A DNA stretch of 5,043 nucleotides from Terriglobus sp. (GTDB taxonomy: Bacteria > Acidobacteriota > Terriglobia > Terriglobales > Acidobacteriaceae), in NCBI GenBank assembly GCA_023265355.1, contig JAHFTZ010000218.1, forward strand, positions 1 through 5,043, in the 5' to 3' direction. The notes below the pieces were generated by a model. It made no database searches. It was given only the letters and a program-made list of their open reading frames with translations, and was not told the DNA's origin. The translations under genes and the position numbers were made by a program. Below are positions 1-5,043 of this stretch, piece by piece. Numbering within the stretch: position 1 is the first letter of the stretch; every line of letters starts with the position of its first letter.

Positions 1-823
1 CATAGACCTCCATATCCTTCCGCGCAAAGGACCAGTCCCAGCTCGGCATCAGCACCACGTTCGATCCCTTGTACTTCAGAATGATCACCGCATCATCATC
101 CACCTTCGGATAGACCTCGGGCTTGTTCGTCTGCGCCACTGCCGTCACGCTGATCGGCGCCTGCCCGTGCATCATCACCGTGGCCATATCGGCGCCATAG
201 CAGCCGAAGTCGAACATCGCGCCCGCGCCATTGCCAATCGGATCCGTCAGCCACTTCGCGAACTCCGGTCCCACGTGAATCTCAATCGGTCCCTCATGCC
301 CATCATGGACAACCACTTTGCGCACATTGCCCAGCTTGCCATCGGCTACCTGCTTCAGCACCTCTGTGTTGCTGGCATACCAGGTCGTCTCGTAGTTCAC
401 CAGAAGCTGCGTGTGGTTCTTCACCGCCGCCGCACGCATCGCCTCGGCATCTTCCAGCGTCGTCGCCAGCGGCTTCTCCACCATCGCGGAGACGCCATGC
501 TCCGCTGCCTTCACCACCACCTCGCGATGCTTCTGTACTGCGTTGTAGGCCAGCACCACCTCCGGCTTGGTCTTCGCAAACATCGCGTCCATGTCGTCGT
601 AGAAAAGGCTCGCATCCAGATGGAACCGCGTCGCATACTTCTCGCGCAGGGGCTTGTCCGCCTCCACAATCGCCACCAGCTTCACATCATGGTTCTTCTC
701 AATATTGGTAAAGACCCCACCCGCATGCCCATGCTCCAGGCCCACCACAGCCACACGTACCGGTTCCTGCGCCACAGCGGAAACAGCAACCGACAAAAAC
801 AGTCCCATGAACAATCGAAACAT
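1..823 (-). CDS. Exported Gfo/Idh/MocA-family oxidoreductase, C-terminus cut by the window edge
   Basis: Seen: 274 codons are open from ATG at 823 to the left edge, with no stop. Residues 1-18 form a Sec-like signal peptide: short R3 n-region, hydrophobic core, AVA before Q19. A Rossmann start follows (VRVAVVGLEHGHAG, 22-35), in which the usual GxGxxG is replaced by G-L-E-H-G-H. The family's EKP motif is at 116-118 (MVEKPLA). A D-F-G-x-Y-x-x-D motif (205-212) matches the catalytic region of the C-terminal domain. Known: these enzymes use NAD(P) to oxidise or reduce sugars, inositols or amino sugars; full members are about 330-400 residues, so roughly 60-120 are missing. The start is supported by AAAGGTGAGG ending 6 nt upstream. 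It is transcribed divergently from the SRPBCC gene, 50 bp away. Export would put it in the periplasm, but no twin-arginine motif is visible. The substrate cannot be inferred. Confidence 0.9.
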   Translation of the reverse strand, partial: MFRLFMGLFLSVAVSAVAQEPVRVAVVGLEHGHAGGVFTNIEKNHDVKLVAIVEADKPLREKYATRFHLDASLFYDDMDAMFAKTKPEVVLAYNAVQKHREVVVKAAEHGVSAMVEKPLATTLEDAEAMRAAAVKNHTQLLVNYETTWYASNTEVLKQVADGKLGNVRKVVVHDGHEGPIEIHVGPEFAKWLTDPIGNGAGAMFDFGCYGADMATVMMHGQAPISVTAVAQTNKPEVYPKVDDDAVIILKYKGSNVVLMPSWDWSFARKDMEVY

Positions 824-873
824 CCAACACCTCACCTTTCGCGCCCGCACAGGATATCGCGCATCCCATCTTC
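824..873. promoter_or_regulatory. Divergent intergenic region between the oxidoreductase and SRPBCC genes
   Basis: Only 50 bp separate the two start codons, so at least one promoter must overlap a coding region. The left part holds the purine-rich Shine-Dalgarno of the minus-strand oxidoreductase. The right part is a pyrimidine-rich leader for the SRPBCC gene with no good Shine-Dalgarno; the nearest AGGA (851-854) is 19 nt from the ATG. No clear -35/-10 pair was found. The arrangement suggests shared regulation, but no regulator gene is adjacent. Confidence 0.5.
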
Positions 874-881
874 ATGCGCGA
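857..881 (+). repeat. Perfect 8-bp inverted repeat with a 9-nt loop, covering the SRPBCC start codon
   Basis: The left arm TCGCGCAT (857-864) and right arm ATGCGCGA (874-881) are exact reverse complements around the loop CCCATCTTC. The first three bases of the right arm are the SRPBCC start codon. In mRNA this would be a GC-rich hairpin pairing the initiation codon; in DNA it could be a dyad operator placed between two divergent genes. The symmetry is directly visible; either function is inference, and chance is possible in GC-rich DNA. Confidence 0.55.
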
Positions 882-1341
882 AACGATTCTTCAGGACAGT
901 ATCCTCATCCGCTCCCCCATCGATCGCGTCTTTTCTCTCTCCACCAACGTCGAGCTGGTGCAGCAGACCCTCGGCTTCAAACCCACACCCGCCACCGGCC
1001 ACATCTCCGCAGGCAGCCGCGTCCACTGGTCGGGCTGGCTCTTCGGCCTTCCCCAGAAACACGACACCCTCATCACCGCCTTCGATCCTCCGCACTTCTT
1101 TCAGGACAGTCAGGAGGCTGGCCGCTTCGCCCACTTCCATCACGACCACTACTTTACGGAGACGATGGAAGGCACGGTGCTCCGCGATGAAGTCCACTTC
1201 GCCCTGCCCTTCGGTGCGCTTGGCGCTCTCGTTGCAAAACATCTCATCGAACAGCACGTGCAGCGTCTCCTTCGCGCACGCTTTCAACTCCTCAAGCGCC
1301 TCGCCGAAGATCCCGACGAGGCCTGGCGAAAATACACCTGA
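874..1341 (+). CDS. SRPBCC (START-like) family ligand-binding protein
   Basis: A 155-residue protein, normal length for a stand-alone SRPBCC domain, a helix-grip fold with a deep hydrophobic cavity. Seen: the first strand and helix (ILIRSPIDRVFSLSTN, 10-25) have the typical 'i.sP...Vf....n' pattern. A central GSRVHWSGWLFGLP (47-60) follows, then the HYFTETMEGTVLRDEVHF strand pair (92-109). The loop PFGALG (112-117) leads into the long C-terminal helix (about 118-146) with R/L-rich spacing, as in cyclase/dehydrase-type members. There is no signal peptide or membrane segment, so it is probably cytoplasmic. ATG 874 is the only plausible start: the frame opens at 811 and has no other ATG before residue 98. 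No Shine-Dalgarno precedes it. The MDR reductase gene follows 37 bp downstream on the same strand, suggesting one operon. The ligand and any catalytic activity are unknown. Confidence 0.88.
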   Translation: MRETILQDSILIRSPIDRVFSLSTNVELVQQTLGFKPTPATGHISAGSRVHWSGWLFGLPQKHDTLITAFDPPHFFQDSQEAGRFAHFHHDHYFTETMEGTVLRDEVHFALPFGALGALVAKHLIEQHVQRLLRARFQLLKRLAEDPDEAWRKYT

Positions 1342-1378
1342 GCCTCTTCCCCTGCATCCAACGGATGGGAGACATACG

Positions 1379-2296
1379 ATGAAGGCAGTTCTGCTCTACG
1401 AATTTGGCGGCCCTGAAAAACTGAAGTACGTCACGGACGCCCCCGACCCCGAGATCGCTCCGCATGAGATTCTCATCGCCACCACCGCCGCCAGCGTGAA
1501 CCCGATCGACTACAAGATCCGCAACGGCAGCGCGCAGGCCCGCTTCCCCGTCTCTTTCCCCGCCATCCTTGGCCGCGACGTCTCCGGCATCGTCCGCGCC
1601 ATCGGCAGCGAGGTCAGCGGAGTCGCCGTCGGCGACCGCGTCATGGCGCTCACCCGCCACACCTACGCCGAACTCGTCGTCGCCCAGGCACCAGAAGTCA
1701 CCCATGTTCCCGAAGGCCTCGATCTCGTCCAGGCCGCCGCTCTTCCCCTTGTGGCTCTCACCGGCGACCAACTCATCCGCAAAGCGGCCAAGGTGAAATC
1801 CGGACAGACCGTCCTCATCACCGGAGCGCTCGGCAGCGTAGGCCGCGCCGCCATTCACACTGCGAAGAAACTGGGCGCACAGGTCATCGCCGGTGTCCGC
1901 AAGCACTCCCTCGAAGCCGCCAAAGAACTCGGCGCAGATGCGATTCTCGCCCTGGACGATCCACAGGCGCTCGCAAAGCTCGGCCTCGTCGACGCCGTAG
2001 CTGACACCGTTGGTGGAGACACGGCGGACCTCCTCATGACCCACGTGAAACAGGGCGGAGTCTTCGGAACGGTCGTCACGCCACAGCCGGACCGGACGCT
2101 CAACCCCACCATCGAACTCAACCACATCACGTCTCAACCGGACTCCGCCAAAGTCCGCGAGTTCGCCGAAGACCTCCGCGACGGCAAATTCATCCTCCCC
2201 ATCGACCGCATGATCTCCCTCACCGAAGCCACAGAAGCGCACATCGCCCTGGAAAAAGAACACGTCCCCGGCAAGATCCTTCTCCTGGTCTTGTAA
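1379..2296 (+). CDS. NADP-dependent MDR-family oxidoreductase (quinone oxidoreductase-like, zinc-free)
   Basis: A 305-residue medium-chain dehydrogenase/reductase. Seen: the GroES-like N-terminal domain has ASVNPIDYKIRNG (38-50), GRDVSGIV (65-72) and GDRVMAL (85-91). A short link ends in AAALPLVALT (119-128). The Rossmann domain has the nucleotide-binding loop TGALGSVG (148-155) and a GGVFGTVV strand (226-233), and the protein closes with the characteristic GKILLLV (298-304). The structural-zinc cysteine lobe and catalytic zinc ligands of alcohol dehydrogenases are absent, which fits the QOR/enoyl-reductase branch. Such enzymes reduce quinones or activated C=C bonds with NADPH; the exact substrate is not readable here. 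It is probably cytoplasmic. The start is well supported: GGGAG (1367-1371) lies 7 nt before ATG. It is likely co-transcribed with the SRPBCC gene 37 bp upstream. A much longer open frame extends 5' but is not coding. Confidence 0.93.
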   Translation: MKAVLLYEFGGPEKLKYVTDAPDPEIAPHEILIATTAASVNPIDYKIRNGSAQARFPVSFPAILGRDVSGIVRAIGSEVSGVAVGDRVMALTRHTYAELVVAQAPEVTHVPEGLDLVQAAALPLVALTGDQLIRKAAKVKSGQTVLITGALGSVGRAAIHTAKKLGAQVIAGVRKHSLEAAKELGADAILALDDPQALAKLGLVDAVADTVGGDTADLLMTHVKQGGVFGTVVTPQPDRTLNPTIELNHITSQPDSAKVREFAEDLRDGKFILPIDRMISLTEATEAHIALEKEHVPGKILLLVL

Positions 2297-2320
2297 CGGG
2301 AGCACCGCAAATGGGTGCCT

Positions 2321-2351
2321 CATACATGCGCAGTTTCATCGCGCATGTGTG
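2321..2351. terminator. Hairpin downstream of the MDR gene, possible bidirectional terminator
   Basis: An 11-bp stem with one T-G wobble: CATACATGCGC (2321-2331) pairs with GCGCATGTGTG (2341-2351) around the 9-nt loop AGTTTCATC. It starts 25 bp after the MDR stop, in the spacer between convergent genes. Neither strand has a T-tract after it, so it is not a textbook intrinsic terminator, but stem strength and position fit transcript-end protection or termination. A smaller GCACC/GGTGC stem (2302-2318) sits just before it. Confidence 0.5.
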
Positions 2352-2355
2352 GGTA

Positions 2356-2372
2356 TTCGCGCAAAGCGCGAA
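2356..2372. terminator. Second compact hairpin in the convergent spacer
   Basis: TTCGCGC (2356-2362) and GCGCGAA (2366-2372) form a perfect 7-bp stem around an AAA loop, four bases after the larger hairpin. It lies 41 bp beyond the stop codon of the kinase reading leftward. Two stacked stems between convergent stops suggest a shared two-way transcription end. There is no T-tract on either strand, so the mode of action is uncertain. Confidence 0.45.
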
Positions 2373-2411
2373 CCGAATTTCGACTCACAACGAAAAAGGC
2401 CTGCAAAACCT

Positions 2412-3149
2412 CTACACAGCGTCATGCAGTGGTAGCGAGATCCGAAATGCCGTCCCGGATCGTCCCTTGCTCACGCTGCTGCGTGTGCGAATCCTGCCCT
2501 TGTGCCGTTCGACAATTGCCTTGGACAGCGCCAGCCCCAGGCCCGTCCCTTGTTCCTTCTTCGTCGTAAAAAACGGATCGAAGACCTTGTCGATCAGCGG
2601 CGCGGGAATCCCGTGTCCATCGTCCACGATCATCAGGTGAACCTCGTTCCTGCACTTCCTGAGACGGATCGCCAGCGTGCCCTTCTCTGGAAGGGCATCC
2701 ACGGCGTTCGCAATCAGGTTCGAAAGCACCTGCAGCATCTCACCGGGATGAATCTTCACCGTTGCCTGATCGACCAGGCGCTTCACAAGCGTTACCTGCT
2801 TCGCAGAAAGCCTTCGTCCATGGACCACCAGCGCGGACTCCGCCACCTCCGCCAGATTCACCGGACGGAGGGCTTCGGCTGGGCCATAAAAGCCCAGCGT
2901 CTGCTTGGCGATGCGAATCACGTTGGCGAGCTCTGCTTCCAGCTGCGCTAGATACTCGCGTACCTTGGCGGCATCGTCCGCCTCCGCCTTGGCCAGATAA
3001 GCCAGGTTGGAGATGGTCTCCAAGGGGTTATTGATCTCGTGCATAATGGCGGCAGAGTACTGTCCAGCTGCGGCAAGGCGTTCGCTCCTCTGCAGGGCCT
3101 CTTCCAGTTCCTGCCAGCGCTCCTGCTCGGTCTGGTTCTTCATCGACAC
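2412..3149 (-). CDS. Sensor histidine kinase lacking a sensor domain (cytoplasmic)
   Basis: From GTG 3149 the protein has 245 residues. Seen in order: a short lead (VSMKNQTEQERWQELEEAL) resembling the end of a PAS/PAC domain; a HisKA dimerisation domain with the H-box HEINNPL (phospho-acceptor His37); then a HATPase_c domain. The ATPase domain has the N-box NLIANA (144-149), G1 DDGHGIP (176-182), F-box DPFFTT (191-196) and G2 GTGLGLAL (201-208). All catalytic boxes are intact, so it should autophosphorylate with ATP. There is no membrane segment and no receiver domain, and no response regulator lies in the window. GTG 3149 is preferred because GGAAGAG lies 8 nt upstream; ATG 3143 (two codons later) and GTG 3182 (256 residues) are alternatives. 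The frame is open up to a TAG at 3288-3290, and a lost or degraded PAS sensor is possible. The CBM9-like gene lies upstream on the same strand. Confidence 0.9.
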   Translation of the reverse strand: MSMKNQTEQERWQELEEALQRSERLAAAGQYSAAIMHEINNPLETISNLAYLAKAEADDAAKVREYLAQLEAELANVIRIAKQTLGFYGPAEALRPVNLAEVAESALVVHGRRLSAKQVTLVKRLVDQATVKIHPGEMLQVLSNLIANAVDALPEKGTLAIRLRKCRNEVHLMIVDDGHGIPAPLIDKVFDPFFTTKKEQGTGLGLALSKAIVERHKGRIRTRSSVSKGRSGTAFRISLPLHDAV

Positions 3150-3157
3150 AGTAAAAA

Positions 3158-3164
3158 CTCTTCC
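3158..3164 (-). promoter_or_regulatory. Shine-Dalgarno that favours the GTG start at 3149 for the kinase
   Basis: Reading leftward, GGAAGAG ends 8 nt before the GTG at 3149 and 14 nt before the ATG at 3143. The longer candidate (GTG at 3182) has no clear purine-rich site in front of it. The spacing therefore favours 3149, although GTG-TCG-ATG may let either nearby codon serve. Confidence 0.5.
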
Positions 3165-3322
3165 GCAGAGAAGTTCCTGCACTGGGAAGAACGTCTTGGT
3201 GACGTCAAGTACCGGAGGGAAGCTCCTCCACGGGCCAGTTGTGATTAGCTTCGGACCACAACGTACGGGACCGTTACGCCTGATTTCCTACATTAAGATG
3301 ACATGCGCGTTCGAAAAGTTTG
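3165..3322 (-). promoter_or_regulatory. Spacer between the CBM9-like gene and the kinase gene
   Basis: About 160 bp, long enough for a separate kinase promoter. Seen: a bulged 6-bp hairpin at 3262-3278 (CGTACG against CGTTACG), 44 bp past the CBM9 stop, that could end that transcript but lacks a T-tract; GGAGG/CCTCC (3214-3229) as a small stem; and the 8-bp palindrome TGACGTCA at 3200-3207. Reading leftward a TTGACG also occurs here (3209-3204), a good -35 match, but nothing like a -10 lies at the right distance. One reading frame is open from 3287 into the kinase. Confidence 0.35.
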
Positions 3323-4078
3323 CTACCGCCTCCCCACAAACTTCAGATACCCCCACTGCGTAGGCACGTGCATATTGATGACCCCCTGCGGCGACCACAC
3401 CCAGTTGTCCTCCTTCGGTTTACCCGCCGTCCACTCCACGCGGCTGAAGTTCACCCTCCACTCTGACCCCGCCACGGGAGGCGTCACGGGCAGACGGCTG
3501 GTAAACGCACTCCACGGCATCGCAATCTCCACCGTCCATCCCTTGTCCTTGTCGCCGGGATGATTCAGCGTCCCCTGCACCTGGACGGCGGTCTTCAACC
3601 CTGGCATCTCCCAGCTGTTATCCGCCTTTCCCTGCTCCAGATACGGCTTGTTCAGGAAGAGGTCCCAACCCGTGTTCAGAGCGTTGATCTCAAACTCGAA
3701 GTATCCCTTCTCGGTCGCCAGCGGCTTCAGAAACACCTCAAAGTCGTTGTCGTGGAAGATCACCGAGTCATGCTGGGTCAGCGTCGCCTTCACATCAGGC
3801 TCCTCCAGCTCCGCCGCAATATAGAGATACTGGTCGTCCCAAAGCATCTTCGCGCGCGTCTTGAACTTCGGCAGCGGCTTCGCCGAACCCTCAATGTCCA
3901 CGAACTCCGTCGTCCACTCTGCCTTCTTCCAGGCCTTGTCGTCGAGCTTCCCATCGATGACCAGCGGCTTCTCTGCCCGAAAACATTGGTAACTCTTTGG
4001 TGTATCTTTTGCGACCTGCGCATAGAGCGTGGGAACAGCAAGCAGCATCCAAACAACCAAGCGGGAACTATGAAACAT
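3323..4078 (-). CDS. Secreted CBM9-like carbohydrate-binding protein
   Basis: A 251-residue protein. Residues 1-20 form a Sec signal peptide (H3/R6 n-region, hydrophobic LVVWMLLAVPTL core, cut likely after YA at 19-20). The mature part is a single CBM9-like beta-sandwich. Seen: an early PLVIDGKLDDKAW (38-50), the hallmark opening of the family; WDDQYLYIAAELEEPDV (80-96); NDFEVFL (111-117); FEFEINALNTGWDL (127-140); GWTVEIAMPW (180-189); and the closing WSPQGVINMHVPTQWGYLKF (228-247). Known: CBM9 domains bind sugar ends and are often attached to glycosidases or outer-membrane proteins; here no enzyme domain follows, so it may bind sugars alone in the periplasm. The start is supported by AGGAG 7 nt upstream. 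It is divergent from the GGDEF gene. Ligand specificity is not readable. The upstream spacer offers room for its own promoter. Confidence 0.9.
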   Translation of the reverse strand: MFHSSRLVVWMLLAVPTLYAQVAKDTPKSYQCFRAEKPLVIDGKLDDKAWKKAEWTTEFVDIEGSAKPLPKFKTRAKMLWDDQYLYIAAELEEPDVKATLTQHDSVIFHDNDFEVFLKPLATEKGYFEFEINALNTGWDLFLNKPYLEQGKADNSWEMPGLKTAVQVQGTLNHPGDKDKGWTVEIAMPWSAFTSRLPVTPPVAGSEWRVNFSRVEWTAGKPKEDNWVWSPQGVINMHVPTQWGYLKFVGRR

Positions 4079-4226
4079 TTACCTTCTCCTTGGCCCCATG
4101 CTCCCGAAACGGGACACTATTGCAGATCTGAACACACTGAACACTCTCTGCACGGGGCTACTATCAAAACTAATTGAAAATCAAACTATCTCTCGTCCTG
4201 AAACGAGCGAACCCCATCTCCCTCCC
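4079..4226. promoter_or_regulatory. Divergent regulatory spacer between the CBM9-like and GGDEF genes
   Basis: A 148-bp region that should hold promoters for both genes. Its AT-rich core (about 4159-4190) stands out from the GC-rich surroundings and contains two near-copies, ATCAAAACTA (4163-4172) and ATCAAACTA (4180-4188), 17 bp apart. A tandem CTGAACAC pair lies at 4128-4144. A 5-bp hairpin, CTCGT (4192-4196) with ACGAG (4203-4207), falls 19 bp before the GGDEF start. I could not assign a confident -35/-10 pair on either strand. The AT-rich patch is the likeliest promoter site, by inference. Confidence 0.45.
4128..4144. repeat. Tandem direct repeat CTGAACAC x2
   Basis: CTGAACAC occurs at 4128-4135 and again at 4137-4144, one spacer base between them, giving a 9-bp period. 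It lies about 50 bp upstream of the CBM9-like start and about 80 bp upstream of the GGDEF start. It could be a regulator site, but 9 bp is not a helical turn and two short copies may be chance. Confidence 0.35.
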
Positions 4227-5043
4227 ATGAGCACCACTTTTATCCTTATCGTAGGTTGCATCATCCTCTCGGCAGGCAGCACGTCGCTCATGGCCGTGCG
4301 CTGGAGCAACCGTCACCTGCTCGGCCTCGGCTGGCTGGGCGGGGCTTTTGCCACCGGCGGAGCGGGAGCCCTGCTGTTGGGACTCTCCGACAAGCTTCCT
4401 GACATCCTGACCTTTCTCGGTGCGGACGGTCTCATCCTCCTCTCCTTCGTCCTTCTCCATGTCTCCTTTACGGAGCTGCTGGACGCGCCCTCGCTTCTTC
4501 CTCGCTTCGGCCTCATTCTGCTGTCAGTCGAAGTCGCCGCCTACTTCATCGCCGTCCACCTGATTCCCAGCGGGCAGTTTCGCATCCTGATCATCAGCGT
4601 TCTGATCGCCGCGCAACTCGCACAGACGGCATACTTCCTCGTGCGCCAGCCCAAGGCGGGCATCCTCGCCCCGATATGGTTCAACATCGTCCTTCTGGCT
4701 GGCTTCTGCGTTCTGAACCTTATACGCGGAGCCTTGTCCTTCCTCCGCATGGTCAAGCCAACCTTCGGCTTCTACATCTATTCCAGCGCGGTCTACGTTC
4801 TCTTCATCCTCGCCGCGCTTGGTCTCGCCTTCGGCTTCTTCTGGCTCACCACGGCCCAGCTTGCCCACAGGCTGGAGCATCTCGCCAGCACAGACCCCCT
4901 CACACGCATCTACAACCGCCGCGCCTTCCTGGAGTGGTGCGATCGCGAAGTGGCCAAGAGCATGCGCACAGGAGCCCCGTTCTCGCTCCTGATCCTCGAT
5001 CTCGATCACTTCAAGCGCATCAACGATCTCTTCGGCCACCACG
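4227..5043 (+). CDS. Membrane-anchored GGDEF-domain protein (putative diguanylate cyclase), C-terminus cut by the window edge
   Basis: 272 codons are open to the right edge. Seen: about seven hydrophobic segments (near 4-24, 31-53, 61-84, 92-112, 119-139, 148-170, 182-208), a short helical linker, then the start of a GGDEF domain: DPLTRIYNRRAF (223-234) and LDLDHFKRINDLFGHH (257-272). By comparison with PleD, D258 is a metal-binding aspartate and N266 contacts the guanine base; the GG[D/E]EF signature itself lies beyond the window, so catalytic competence cannot be judged. Known: active members make cyclic di-GMP from two GTP at the inner membrane, under control of the N-terminal sensor, here of an unrecognised membrane type. 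ATG 4227 is chosen although it lacks a Shine-Dalgarno; an in-frame ATG at 4098 would add 43 polar residues but leave only 19 bp to the divergent gene. No EAL domain is visible yet. Confidence 0.88.
   Translation, partial: MSTTFILIVGCIILSAGSTSLMAVRWSNRHLLGLGWLGGAFATGGAGALLLGLSDKLPDILTFLGADGLILLSFVLLHVSFTELLDAPSLLPRFGLILLSVEVAAYFIAVHLIPSGQFRILIISVLIAAQLAQTAYFLVRQPKAGILAPIWFNIVLLAGFCVLNLIRGALSFLRMVKPTFGFYIYSSAVYVLFILAALGLAFGFFWLTTAQLAHRLEHLASTDPLTRIYNRRAFLEWCDREVAKSMRTGAPFSLLILDLDHFKRINDLFGHH

Noticed and set aside
832..1287. 151-codon minus-strand open frame over the SRPBCC gene
   Set aside because: It is the antisense shadow of a gene with clear SRPBCC features; no domain is recognisable in the shadow translation.
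167..1378. Very long plus-strand open frame running into the MDR gene (709 codons in all)
   Set aside because: It lies antisense to the oxidoreductase and out of frame with the SRPBCC gene. Its translation is low-complexity R/H/S/P-rich, and only the part from ATG 1379, with its own Shine-Dalgarno, shows family motifs.
1292..2323. 343-codon minus-strand open frame
   Set aside because: It is antisense to the MDR gene, has a composition-driven D/G/V-rich translation, and shows no recognisable motif.
3204..3209. TTGACG as a kinase -35 element (minus strand)
   Set aside because: It is a good -35 match, but no acceptable -10 occurs 16-18 bp further on, so no promoter is called.
3560..4177. 205-codon plus-strand open frame
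   Set aside because: It is antisense to the CBM9-like gene and rich in L/R/H, as expected from reading that gene backwards.
4524..5042. 172-codon minus-strand open frame
   Set aside because: It is antisense to the GGDEF protein, and its acidic E/D/G-rich translation mirrors the hydrophobic and basic codons of the real gene.
1..5043. CRISPR array, tRNA/rRNA, insertion sequence, phage or toxin-antitoxin content
   Set aside because: I found no repeat-spacer pattern, cloverleaf, transposase motif or terminal inverted repeats, and no small gene pairs in either strand.

Overview
This is an ordinary-looking stretch of chromosome from a moderately GC-rich Gram-negative-type bacterium. Two proteins carry Sec-type signal peptides: a Gfo/Idh/MocA oxidoreductase and a CBM9-like sugar-binding protein. 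Together with the short two-gene units, the sensor kinase and the membrane GGDEF protein, this resembles soil Acidobacteriota (Terriglobia). That placement is inferred from style and family content only; no marker gene is present.

Layout, left to right. (1) A 3'-truncated Gfo/Idh/MocA oxidoreductase with a signal peptide runs leftward off the window edge (1-823, minus). (2) A 50-bp divergent spacer follows. It holds a perfect 8-bp inverted repeat whose right arm contains the next start codon. (3) A rightward pair encodes an SRPBCC ligand-binding protein (874-1341) and, 37 bp later, a zinc-free MDR-family quinone-oxidoreductase-like protein (1379-2296). (4) A convergent spacer (2297-2411) carries two strong hairpins with no T-tract. 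(5) A leftward sensor histidine kinase of about 245 residues lacks any sensor or membrane segment (2412-3149). What looks like the tail of a PAS/PAC domain sits at and just upstream of its start. (6) A leftward, secreted single-domain CBM9-like protein (3323-4078) lies upstream of the kinase, with about 170 bp between them. (7) A divergent spacer of 148 bp has an AT-rich patch and a short tandem repeat. (8) A rightward diguanylate-cyclase-type protein with about seven membrane segments and the start of a GGDEF domain is cut by the right edge (4227-5043).

How they may work together: the SRPBCC and MDR genes look like one transcription unit, perhaps for handling a small hydrophobic or quinone-like compound. 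The divergent oxidoreductase and the CBM9-like protein both point to sugar metabolism in the cell envelope. The kinase and GGDEF protein are signalling parts with no partner visible here. I found no RNA gene, mobile element, CRISPR array or phage feature. I also found no convincing novel multi-gene system. The points most worth a second look are the start-codon hairpin, the kinase's PAC remnant, and the non-Tat signal peptide on a nucleotide-binding oxidoreductase.
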